Source: Gammaproteobacteria bacterium
GTDB taxonomy: Bacteria > Pseudomonadota > Gammaproteobacteria > Pseudomonadales > Litorivicinaceae
Reading direction: 5' to 3'
Assembly: GCA_010024125.1 (NCBI GenBank)
Contig: RGHP01000004.1
Location: 1 to 32,339 of the forward strand
DNA length: 32,339 nt
In this document: positions 23,185 to 28,942 of the stretch, one piece after another
How the letters are laid out: every line of letters begins with the position of its first letter
Numbering within the stretch: position 1 is the stretch's first letter
Translations under genes and position numbers: made by a program
The notes under the pieces: generated by a model
Databases searched by the model: none
Told to the model about the DNA's origin: nothing
Seen by the model: only the letters and a program-made list of their open reading frames with translations

Positions 23185-23782
23185 GACCAAGTTCCAATGT
23201 TTGATAGTCAAGTTGCTGCGGTGGTTGATGCGTCGTGAACAGGCAAACCCCACCATTTGCGACATGTTCAGTAATTCGAGCGTCGAGCGTTTTAACCATA
23301 TCCACATCAAGAGCCGTGTAGGGCTCATCAAGAATCCAGATCGGCGCATCTACGCACCACAAGCGGGCCAAAGCACACCGGCGCCCCTGGCCTTGAGACA
23401 ACTCTTTAACTAGTGAATCGTGATAACCCTTCAGTCCGACAGCGCTCAAAGCACTTTTTAAGGCTGTCTCATCGACGTCTGTTAAAAATTTCAGATTATC
23501 GAGAACGGTTAAGTCCTTCGTAACCTGAGGCTTATGGCCAATGTACAGAATTCGCTCTAGATACTCTTTGAGAGGCTGTTGATTCAACCGAATTTCGCCT
23601 TCCTGGATATCAAAAAGACCGGCAAGGGTTCTCAATAACGTTGTTTTGCCCGCACCATTCGGTCCAGCGACTCGCAAGATCTGCCCTGATTCAAGCTTTA
23701 TTGACAAGTTTTTGAACAACAATCGATCATCACGCTCACAACGGAGTTGGGATATCTCTATTTGGATAGGTTCAAAAATCAT
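23174..23782 (-). CDS. ccmA: Heme exporter ATP-binding protein CcmA
   Basis: The ATPase of the CcmABCD complex. The protein is 202 residues: Walker A GPNGAGKTT at 40-48, signature LSQGQGRRCALARL, Walker B IWILDEPYTALD, and the switch histidine region TTHQP. It is the first gene of the nine-gene ccm operon and reads away from the tRNA-Arg gene across an 86-base gap, which must hold the operon promoter. Confidence 0.95.
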   Translation of the reverse strand: MIFEPIQIEISQLRCERDDRLLFKNLSIKLESGQILRVAGPNGAGKTTLLRTLAGLFDIQEGEIRLNQQPLKEYLERILYIGHKPQVTKDLTVLDNLKFLTDVDETALKSALSAVGLKGYHDSLVKELSQGQGRRCALARLWCVDAPIWILDEPYTALDVDMVKTLDARITEHVANGGVCLFTTHQPPQQLDYQTLELGHVD

Positions 23783-23868
23783 GGCGTGAGTGTACCGGAA
23801 ACTGAGTCTGGGACTAGGGGGAGTAGTCGTGTTAGTCTCCGATCCGTATTCAGAATCATTTCAGAAAC

Positions 23869-23945
23869 GTCCCGGTAGCTCAGTAGGATAGAGCGGCCGC
23901 CTCCTAAGCGGCAGGTCACAGGTTCGATTCCTGTTCGGGACACCA
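23869..23945 (+). tRNA. tRNA-Arg (anticodon CCU)
   Basis: A full 77-base cloverleaf with encoded CCA. The acceptor GTCCCGG pairs with TCGGGAC (one G-T). The D arm is GCTC/GAGC, and the anticodon stem GCCGC/GCGGC encloses the loop CTCCTAA, giving anticodon CCT. The T arm is ACAGG-TTCGATT-CCTGT. It reads the AGG codon. tRNA-Arg genes are frequent integration sites, and the gene-poor interval that follows makes this worth noting, but I found no second copy of the tRNA 3' end downstream. Confidence 0.96.
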
Positions 23946-23984
23946 TATTCAACACATTATTAAGTACAACTCATTGATTTGAAA

Positions 23985-24431
23985 CTACTTCTGAGAAAAT
24001 ACTTCAGTGTGTTTCTTCTGAATTTCTGCTGGCCACTGGGATTTTATGAAAGCTAATACATTCCAAATTTCTTCATCGCTTAACTTTCCCTCATACGCTG
24101 GCATTGCCGATTTGTAGTCCGCCCCTGCATATCTCTGTGGCCCATATTTGGTAAATTCAAAAAGCATCTGATCTGGATGATGCCAAGTGTGCCCTGTTTC
24201 ATCATGGGGTGGTGCAGGGAGATATCCAGTTGCGCTCCGTTTCTGCCAGTTCGGTTGACCTTCCAGAGCGGCTCCATGACAGGATGCACAATTACTGTCG
24301 TACACGATCTTTCCTGCAGAAACCTTCTGCTCATCAAGGTATGGGATTCCTGCGGCAGTCACTTCGCACCCAGAAAGAGCTACGCAAAAGATTAAGGGCA
24401 TGAATAACGGGAAGCCGAAATTTCGCCTCAT
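23985..24431 (-). CDS. Lipoprotein class I cytochrome c
   Basis: A predicted membrane-anchored mono-heme cytochrome c for periplasmic electron transfer. The start is the ATG at 24429-24431, with AGGA 8 bases upstream, giving 148 residues. A signal peptide ends in the lipobox LSGC (Cys22). The heme motif CASCH is at 48-52, and a likely axial methionine is Met110 in SAMPAYEGKLSDEEIW, a common cytochrome c ending. It sits beside the ccm operon that would mature it, convergent with the tRNA gene. The redox partner is unknown. The upstream interval carries the CCTAGG boxes. Confidence 0.88.
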   Translation of the reverse strand: MRRNFGFPLFMPLIFCVALSGCEVTAAGIPYLDEQKVSAGKIVYDSNCASCHGAALEGQPNWQKRSATGYLPAPPHDETGHTWHHPDQMLFEFTKYGPQRYAGADYKSAMPAYEGKLSDEEIWNVLAFIKSQWPAEIQKKHTEVFSQK

Positions 24432-24496
24432 GGACTCATCCTGATCTGATCCTGACAACATTTACAGTGGGTTTGTTTTTTACAAATGCTAGACCA

Positions 24497-24558
24497 TCTA
24501 CCTAGGTTTCCTAAAGGATGCTTTTGGAAAAGAACAAGTGCGAATGTCTACCTAGGTA
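24497..24558. repeat. Paired 11-base direct repeats with palindromic ACCTAGGT cores
   Basis: TCTACCTAGGT occurs at 24497-24507 and again at 24547-24557, exactly 50 bases apart. Each contains the palindrome ACCTAGGT, extended to TACCTAGGTA (24549-24558) in the second copy. They lie about 70 and 120 bases upstream of the cytochrome c start, a sensible place for a dimeric regulator. No known regulator is recognised. Confidence 0.6.
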
Positions 24559-24569
24559 CTTAGAAGGGT

Positions 24570-24648
24570 GGCAGGGATGGGCCTAGAACAGAGACTCCCT
24601 GCCCTGAAAGCCTAGGCCCATCAGATAACCACGGAAGGTATCCTTTCC
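24570..24648. other. Interlocked inverted repeats, candidate structured RNA or switch
   Basis: Two perfect inverted repeats interlock. GGCAGGGA (24570-24577) pairs with TCCCTGCC (24596-24603), and GATGGGCCTAG (24576-24586) pairs with CTAGGCCCATC (24612-24622). The order A1-B1-A2-B2 with a 2-base overlap of A1 and B1 allows either a pseudoknot-like fold or mutually exclusive stems. A third small hairpin, GGAAGG-TATC-CTTTCC, follows at 24633-24648. It lies in the divergent interval between the cytochrome c and the CDGSH-like gene. It does not match 4.5S RNA, tmRNA, RNase P RNA or the riboswitch classes I checked from memory. Confidence 0.45.
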
Positions 24649-24757
24649 CGCCATCATTAAAATTACTACTACCACTGATAGAGACAAATACTGCTTTTGT
24701 ATGTGTCCAAGCGGCACATTCAATCGTTCCAGTTTGGATACTCCACCGGAGGCACAA

Positions 24758-24769
24758 CAGATTAATCTG
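24758..24769. promoter_or_regulatory. Perfect 12-base palindrome upstream of CDGSH-like gene
   Basis: CAGATTAATCTG is a perfect palindrome ending 29 bases before the CDGSH-like start codon and 15 bases before its ribosome site. Its position suits a repressor operator, but a palindrome of this length could be chance. No regulator is identified. Confidence 0.3.
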
Positions 24770-24798
24770 CACATGGTTTTGTATGGAGGAGACCAACC

Positions 24799-24948
24799 AT
24801 GACAGAGAAACCAAAAGCGAAATGTGGATGCGGACGCTCACCGACCGGGTATTGCGTTGGATGGCATTCGCTAAGCGAAGAAGACTATCTTCAAAAGAAA
24901 GACGAATACGAAGCATCAGAGAAGCAATCTGAAGAAGATCAAGACTGA
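24799..24948 (+). CDS. Small CDGSH-like cysteine/histidine protein (49 residues)
   Basis: A short gene with a strong ribosome site: GGAGGAGA at 24785-24792, 6 bases before the ATG. The product is 49 residues and begins MTEKPKAKCGCGRSPTGYC. Its N-terminal half has Cys9-x-Cys11-x7-Cys19-x3-His23 (CGCGRSPTGYCVGWH). This resembles the CDGSH [2Fe-2S]-binding loop (C-x-C-x8-C-x3-H) with one residue fewer and CVGWH in place of CDGSH. The C-terminal half is a highly charged Glu/Lys/Asp helix. It may bind an iron-sulfur cluster or zinc; this is inferred. A strong hairpin terminator follows. Confidence 0.7.
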   Translation: MTEKPKAKCGCGRSPTGYCVGWHSLSEEDYLQKKDEYEASEKQSEEDQD

Positions 24949-24978
24949 TATCCAGCCTTGGCATCCCTTATGCATCTC

Positions 24979-24999
24979 TCATCCTTGATGTCAGGATGA
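24979..24999. other. Small hairpin after the CDGSH-like gene
   Basis: TCATCCT (24979-24985) and AGGATGA (24993-24999) form a 7-base stem with a 7-base loop, 30 bases after the CDGSH-like stop and just before the main terminator hairpin. It may be part of a 3' processing or stabilising structure. Weak on its own. Confidence 0.3.
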
Positions 25000-25013
25000 C
25001 GTCACTCCTGCGT

Positions 25014-25057
25014 CCCCTAGGGCATCAAATTACCCTCTGATGCCCTAGGGGTTTCTT
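25014..25057 (+). terminator. Strong Rho-independent terminator
   Basis: A perfect 14-base stem, CCCCTAGGGCATCA (25014-25027) with TGATGCCCTAGGGG (25038-25051) and a 10-base loop, is followed on the plus strand by TTTCTT. It fits termination of the CDGSH-like transcript. The stem is also palindromic for the opposite strand and lies just downstream of the convergent zinc-ribbon gene, although the T-tract is only on the plus side. Confidence 0.8.
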
Positions 25058-25060
25058 GAA

Positions 25061-25249
25061 CTAATCAGCCACCATATCCGCACCACAACATTGTGGGCTT
25101 TTGATCTTTCCTTCGCACTCCGGGCATTTGGAAATTTGGACTACAGTACCGTCGTCAAGAGTTAAAGAACCATCGACTAATGGAACATCACACTTCGCAC
25201 ATGAAGCATTGACGGCCATTCCACAAGCATCACATTCATACGTTGCCAT
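25061..25249 (-). CDS. Small cysteine-rich zinc-ribbon-like protein (62 residues)
   Basis: A 62-residue protein with paired cysteines: Cys6/Cys9 (YECDACGM), Cys17/Cys20, Cys42/Cys45 (SKCPECEG) and a Cys54-Cys55 pair (QCCGADM). The first and third pairs look like zinc-ribbon knuckles, and the CCGADM end resembles the metal-binding ends of desulforedoxin-like domains. An AGAGGA ribosome site precedes the ATG. It is expected to be a cytoplasmic zinc or iron protein. I recognise the type but can assign no function. It converges on the CDGSH-like gene. Confidence 0.8.
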   Translation of the reverse strand: MATYECDACGMAVNASCAKCDVPLVDGSLTLDDGTVVQISKCPECEGKIKSPQCCGADMVAD

Positions 25250-25431
25250 ATTAAGTCCTCTTTTATTATTTTAGGTTATTTATCAAAATTTTAAGATTCC
25301 GAAATCTTGGCTTAATGCCTTGATTATTTTTTTATATTCTAATAAACGCTGTTAAATCGCCCTTTCGGTCGTGATCGGATAACGAGCTCTCGCTTCTTCC
25401 CCCGACCCTTTATTTCACAAGGACGAACCCT

Positions 25432-25536
25432 ATGACTCACAGCTATCCATCCGTCGTATTAAAACTTCAGAACAAGTATTGCCTGCAGGTGCTAGTGTTC
25501 ACTGGGTATGAGTTCATAGTCAACGCCGATGAATGA
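25432..25536 (+). CDS. Possible 34-residue small ORF of unknown function
   Basis: ATG at 25432, preceded by AAGGA at 25419-25423 (8 bases away), opens a 34-codon frame beginning MTHSYPSVVLKLQNKYC and ending in NADE. The composition is protein-like, with a hydrophobic LQVLVFTGYEF middle. An inverted repeat begins at its stop codon. I know no homologous family. It could be a small protein, a leader peptide or chance, and I favour a real transcript without being sure of translation. Confidence 0.3.
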   Translation: MTHSYPSVVLKLQNKYCLQVLVFTGYEFIVNADE

Positions 25537-25586
25537 TCTACCGGTTGTGTACCTGAGCGATCACCGGGAAGGGTTAGATCACTTTT
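25534..25586 (+). terminator. Imperfect hairpin plus T run after the small ORF
   Basis: TGATCTA (25534-25540) pairs with TAGATCA (25575-25581), and inside it CCGGT (25541-25545) pairs with ACCGG (25563-25567), leaving an asymmetric internal loop. TTTT follows at 25583-25586. The form suggests a terminator or a structured 3' end on the plus strand. The large loop makes it weaker than a canonical terminator. Confidence 0.35.
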
Positions 25587-25652
25587 ACGTTATCAGTACC
25601 ACCTGCCTATATTCGCTAAAGGTTCCTTTTCAAAGGTGCTAAAGCTAGTTGT

Positions 25653-25850
25653 TTAGAACCAAGACAGCGGATTCCACCACGAACTGCTTTCCTCGTCTGA
25701 ATTGGATTCGGCTTTTGATTCATCAGCTGTAGTTTCAGAGTTTTTGGCTCCGATCTGAGCCCACTCAGGGGCAACTGAGTTATACGAAGCGCAACCACTC
25801 AGTGAGATGAGCAGAAGGGCCAAGGCAGACGAAGTGGAGAAGTTTTTCAT
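25653..25850 (-). CDS. Small lipoprotein with C-terminal WWNP tail
   Basis: A 65-residue predicted lipoprotein. The N-terminus MKNFSTSSALALLLISLSGC carries a lipobox with Cys20. An acidic Ser/Glu/Asp-rich linker (about residues 35-55) follows, and the tail ends SSSWWNPLSWF. The long frame to 26003 is rejected because lipoprotein signals start here; an ATG at 25863-25865 five codons upstream is an alternative. The WWNP tail recurs at the C-terminus of the transglycosylase-like lipoprotein (9456-10061). Function unknown. Confidence 0.72.
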   Translation of the reverse strand: MKNFSTSSALALLLISLSGCASYNSVAPEWAQIGAKNSETTADESKAESNSDEESSSWWNPLSWF

Positions 25851-25884
25851 TAGGTTTTGTCTCATCAGGCTCGAAATTACTAAG

Positions 25885-25893
25885 ACTATATCA
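25885..25893 (-). promoter_or_regulatory. Extended -10 promoter candidate for the small lipoprotein
   Basis: On the minus strand, TGATATAGT is an extended -10 element (TGn plus TATAGT) about 35 bases upstream of the lipoprotein ATG. No clear -35 is present. It supports transcription of the small gene independent of RNase J. The 205 bases between the lipoprotein start and the RNase J stop otherwise hold nothing I can name. Confidence 0.4.
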
Positions 25894-26055
25894 AACAAAT
25901 AAGCGACGTTTTTGAGAAAAAAGAGAAGAGTGACTGCAAGGACCTTAAAATTCCCAAAACAATAAAGCTCGCGCGCCACGTGATCAGTGTCGGCGCCAAG
26001 CATTATTTTGGGCCTGAGTCACTGAATAACGAATACACTGAAGCTTTCTGACCAA

Positions 26056-27741
26056 TCAAAGTCGTACGATATTCACTAACTGTTTCGGTTTAACACCCAA
26101 CCATTGACGCACTAACGATCCGACTTCGCGCTGCAAAGCATTTCTGAGCGCATCATCTGATTGCAATGTGCGTGAGTTTTGTTCAGCCAAGATATCTTCA
26201 ATCGCGTATTTCAAATCACTATCCAAACTCTCAGGATCAACATCTCCCGATGGCACACCGACGAATTGAACCTGAGGTTCAGTCGCCAACCGTGCTTTTT
26301 TATCCAGCACCACAGTCAAGGTCATCAGCCCACCATCTGCTAGCGCACGACGCTCAGACAGCGCCCGATCATTCAGAGGCACAAGACTTGAACCTGACAA
26401 ACCTAAACGCCCTGTCTGAACACGGGCAATACAGGTTGCACCTTTGGCAGACAAATGAAGCACATCACCGTTCACAACACGCGCTGAGTCCAATCCCATC
26501 TCAGTCGCCAATTCTGCATGCGCGGCCATATGGCGCTCTTCACCATGCACGGGAATAACACAAGACGGACGCAATGCACGGTACATCCAGCGGAGTTCAT
26601 CACGACATGGGTGACCAGACACGTGAATTGGCACATCTTGCTCTGTCACTACATTCACTTTTTTCTGAGATAACAGATCGTACAGTCGATACAGCTTTTT
26701 CTCGTTTCCAGGAATCACCTTCGATGAAAACACCACGGTGTCATCTGGCTCGAGCAACAAATCTTGATGCTCACCTTTCGCCAAACGTGCCATTGCTGCA
26801 CGCGGCTCCCCCTGAGATCCGGTTGCCAAAATCAACTGCTCTGATTTTGGCAAATAATCTAAATCTTCAGTAGGAACCAAGTCTGGAAAGTTCTTCAAAT
26901 AACCAGTGGCTTTGGCAGTTTGCAGATAGTTAAACAAACTCCTCCCAAGCACTGTGATTCGACGCCCTGTTTCGTGAGCAATATCGCCCAAGCTTGAGAG
27001 TCGTGCTGTATTCGATGAAAAACACGTCACAGCAACCCGGTTCGGCTGCTTCGCAATGACTTGCAGCAAAGCCTTGTGGCATTCAGCTTCCGAACCAGAC
27101 CATCCCTCGACAGTCGCATTCGTCGAATCACCGACCACATACTCAATTCCGGTTTCCCCGAGAGCCAGTAGTCGTCGATCGTCGTAGTGCTCACCCTCAA
27201 TCGGATGCGGGTCAAGTTTCCAATCACCGGTGTGAAATACCGTTCGACCAGCAGCTTGAATTACCAGTGCATTCGGCTCTGGTATCGAATGCGTCAATGT
27301 CACCCATTCCATCCTGAAGCAGCCCAATTCGAGGTGTGATCCTGGGAGCACTTCGTGTAAAGGAACTTGGTCGAGTAGCCCTGCTTCCCCCAACTTACGT
27401 CGTGCAACGGAGGCCGTAAATGGAGTGCAATACACAGGAGCTTTTAGCTTGTTCCACAAGTAGTGAAGAGCTCCAACATGATCTTCATGAGCGTGCGTAA
27501 TCACAATACCAACGATTTGATCACGCACAGAACGGAGCGCAGATACATCCGGACAGATCACATCAATCCCCGGAGGGGTCGAGTCATCACCAAAGGTGAT
27601 TCCAACATCCACCAGCAGATATTGATCATCACAACAGTACACGTTGAAGTTCATGCCAATCTCACCGGATCCGCCCAGTGGAATGAAATACAACTGCCCG
27701 TCAACGAATGGGACTTGAGAAAAATTGGCAACCGGTTTCAC
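26056..27741 (-). CDS. Ribonuclease J family metallo-beta-lactamase/beta-CASP nuclease
   Basis: RNase J is a zinc-dependent endo- and 5'-3' exoribonuclease of RNA turnover and processing. The N-terminal core FIPLGGSGEIGMNFNVY and the zinc motif THAHEDHVGAL (HxHxDH) are near residues 20-85. A third histidine is in LTHSIPEPNAL, and GDWKLD supplies the aspartate. The beta-CASP part includes CFSSNTARL, ATGSQGEPRAAMARL and VSGHPCRDEL, with a C-terminal domain after about 450. I place the start at the GTG at 27739-27741 (561 residues). A TTG at 27763-27765 would run the gene through the LexA box. RNase J is uncommon among gammaproteobacteria. It is divergent from the SOS-type gene with only about 42 bases between starts. 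Confidence 0.9.
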   Translation of the reverse strand: MKPVANFSQVPFVDGQLYFIPLGGSGEIGMNFNVYCCDDQYLLVDVGITFGDDSTPPGIDVICPDVSALRSVRDQIVGIVITHAHEDHVGALHYLWNKLKAPVYCTPFTASVARRKLGEAGLLDQVPLHEVLPGSHLELGCFRMEWVTLTHSIPEPNALVIQAAGRTVFHTGDWKLDPHPIEGEHYDDRRLLALGETGIEYVVGDSTNATVEGWSGSEAECHKALLQVIAKQPNRVAVTCFSSNTARLSSLGDIAHETGRRITVLGRSLFNYLQTAKATGYLKNFPDLVPTEDLDYLPKSEQLILATGSQGEPRAAMARLAKGEHQDLLLEPDDTVVFSSKVIPGNEKKLYRLYDLLSQKKVNVVTEQDVPIHVSGHPCRDELRWMYRALRPSCVIPVHGEERHMAAHAELATEMGLDSARVVNGDVLHLSAKGATCIARVQTGRLGLSGSSLVPLNDRALSERRALADGGLMTLTVVLDKKARLATEPQVQFVGVPSGDVDPESLDSDLKYAIEDILAEQNSRTLQSDDALRNALQREVGSLVRQWLGVKPKQLVNIVRL

Positions 27742-27745
27742 AATA

Positions 27746-27761
27746 CTGTATATATATCCAG
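27746..27761 (+). promoter_or_regulatory. LexA (SOS) box
   Basis: CTGTATATATATCCAG matches the gammaproteobacterial LexA consensus CTGT-N8-ACAG at all but one fixed position (C for A), with the usual AT-rich alternating centre. It lies 22 bases before the ATG of the UmuD/LexA-like gene and 4 bases upstream of the RNase J GTG, so it could repress either or both directions. The assignment is from sequence match and position. Confidence 0.75.
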
Positions 27762-27783
27762 TCAAAAGTTGGAGGAACGCTTC

Positions 27784-28242
27784 ATGGTAACGATCTTATT
27801 GCCGCAAACCAAACAATCAGCACCACTAAAAGCTGACAATGTTGAGCATGAGTTAGTGGAGTCATTTGCGAGTATTGCAATTGTTGGCTGGGTGTCATGC
27901 GGACAACCAATCGATATGTTCACCCAAGAAGAGATGATCGACGTTCCATCAAAGCTCGTACGCAAGAACACCTATGCACTGCGTGTCCGAGGCGATTCGA
28001 TGAAAGATGCCAATATCCTCGATGGAGATGTTGTGGTCATTGAGCAATCTCAAATGGCCGAAAATGGTGAAAAAGTTGTCGTCCGGATTAATCAAAAAGA
28101 AGTCACCCTCAAAACACTGAGGCTCGATCAAGACGGTGTCAAACTGATCCCCGCAAACAGTTCGATGAGCCCAATCGTATTAAACAACGCAGATGTTGAA
28201 GTGTTAGGGATTGTCCGAGGTGTGATTCGAGATCGGATTTAA
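27784..28242 (+). CDS. Stand-alone LexA/UmuD-type S24 self-cleaving protein
   Basis: This 152-residue protein has the S24 domain without the LexA DNA-binding domain. The expected self-cleavage site is Cys39-Gly40 (GWVSCGQPIDMF). The catalytic serine is Ser72 in RVRGDSMKDANILDGD and the catalytic lysine is Lys110 in EVTLKTL. The C-G cleavage pair and the short N-terminal arm are UmuD-like, while the IAIVGWVSCGQPI segment recalls LexA. The start has GGAGG 8 bases upstream. The frame extending back to 27463 is only the complement of RNase J. No umuC follows; the next gene is convergent, overlapping by 4 bases. A LexA box precedes it, so induction by DNA damage is likely. The role could be UmuD for an unlinked polymerase or a regulator. 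Confidence 0.85.
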   Translation: MVTILLPQTKQSAPLKADNVEHELVESFASIAIVGWVSCGQPIDMFTQEEMIDVPSKLVRKNTYALRVRGDSMKDANILDGDVVVIEQSQMAENGEKVVVRINQKEVTLKTLRLDQDGVKLIPANSSMSPIVLNNADVEVLGIVRGVIRDRI

Positions 28243-28940
28243 TCAGCAAGCATCTCGAGATAATCAACCGTTACCGGCTTACCGTCACCGCGATCTGCCA
28301 GACTATCAACGATCGCAGTTGCTTGTGACAAATCATGCTCAATCGTATAGAGCGATGGACTTGCAAGGCAGCGTAATCCTGCGCCACGGGCCGCCGCAAC
28401 TCCTGCTGCCGCGTCCTCGATAGCAATCACCTCTCCTGGATCGACTCCCAATTTTTCTAATGCGACCTCATACACCTTCGGATCTGGTTTCTTTTCAGGC
28501 ACCGTAACGCCGCCCACGACCACTTCGAACTGACCAAGTTTTAAAGCACCACCGACTGCCGCATCTAACGCATCAACGTTCGCTTCCGTTGTTGTAGTCG
28601 CGATCGCCAAACGGACCGAACGAGACAAACATTCGTCGATTAAACGCTCAACCCCGGGGCGAAGTGAAACCGAGTATTTCAATGATTCTGAATAGAATTC
28701 AGTTTTTAACCGATGTAACGACGCAATATCCTCGTCGCTGATTCCAGAAATCGACTCAGTCTCAACGTAATGACGGATTCGCTCCTTACCTCCGAAGACT
28801 TTCAACAGCTCACGGTATTGGTCTGGTGACCAGCGCCAACCAAGTCCAGCCTGCTCGAAGACAGAATTGAAGGCCTTACGATGAAACTCCTCGGTCTCCG
28901 CAAGCGTTCCATCAACATCAAAGATCACGGCTTTTAACAT
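28239..28940 (-). CDS. cbbY: HAD-family phosphatase, CbbY type
   Basis: A HAD-superfamily hydrolase of 233 residues. The nucleophile motif is VIFDVDGTLAET (residues about 5-16), then ATTTTEANVDAL, the lysine region EKKPDPKVYEVAL and the acidic motif AIEDAAAGVAAA. The CbbY subgroup removes phosphate from xylulose-1,5-bisphosphate, an inhibitory RuBisCO side product. It is the last gene of the minus-strand CBB run, 2 bases after the phosphoglycolate phosphatase. The assignment to CbbY rests on motif plus context. Confidence 0.85.
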   Translation of the reverse strand: MLKAVIFDVDGTLAETEEFHRKAFNSVFEQAGLGWRWSPDQYRELLKVFGGKERIRHYVETESISGISDEDIASLHRLKTEFYSESLKYSVSLRPGVERLIDECLSRSVRLAIATTTTEANVDALDAAVGGALKLGQFEVVVGGVTVPEKKPDPKVYEVALEKLGVDPGEVIAIEDAAAGVAAARGAGLRCLASPSLYTIEHDLSQATAIVDSLADRGDGKPVTVDYLEMLAD

Positions 28941-28942
28941 AC

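Larger units (their letters stand above)
24462..24798. other. Divergent intergenic interval, 337 bases without a convincing gene
   Basis: The interval between the cytochrome c leader and the CDGSH-like gene holds the CCTAGG repeats, the interlocked inverted repeats and a 12-base palindrome. The longer open frames crossing it on the minus strand lack a ribosome site and resemble no family, so they are not called. I see no clear sigma-70 promoter pair for either flanking gene. Confidence 0.5.
25250..25652. other. AT-rich intergenic stretch with hairpins
   Basis: About 400 bases separate the zinc-ribbon gene and the small lipoprotein gene. The left part is strongly AT-rich. It holds a 6-base-stem hairpin, AAGATT-CCGA-AATCTT (25293-25308), in the leader of the zinc-ribbon gene. 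To the right lie a possible 34-residue ORF and a longer inverted repeat (listed separately). I see no promoter I would defend, no tRNA and no insertion-sequence end. Confidence 0.45.

Noticed and set aside
24565-24660. Known structural RNA (4.5S RNA, tmRNA, RNase P RNA or common riboswitch)
   Set aside because: The diagnostic conserved sequences of these classes are absent on both strands. A short GGAAGG near 24633 is not in the SRP context.
24560-24964. 134-codon minus-strand frame and overlapping shorter frames
   Set aside because: They run antisense to the CDGSH-like gene and through the inverted repeats, lack a ribosome site and resemble no family.
23869-26055. Integrated element bounded by a repeat of the tRNA-Arg 3' end
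   Set aside because: I looked for a second copy of the tRNA 3' end in the interval and found none, and no integrase or transposase is present.
27463-27783. N-terminal extension of the S24 protein
   Set aside because: This part is only the complement of RNase J. The real start at 27784 has a good ribosome site and lies just after the LexA box.
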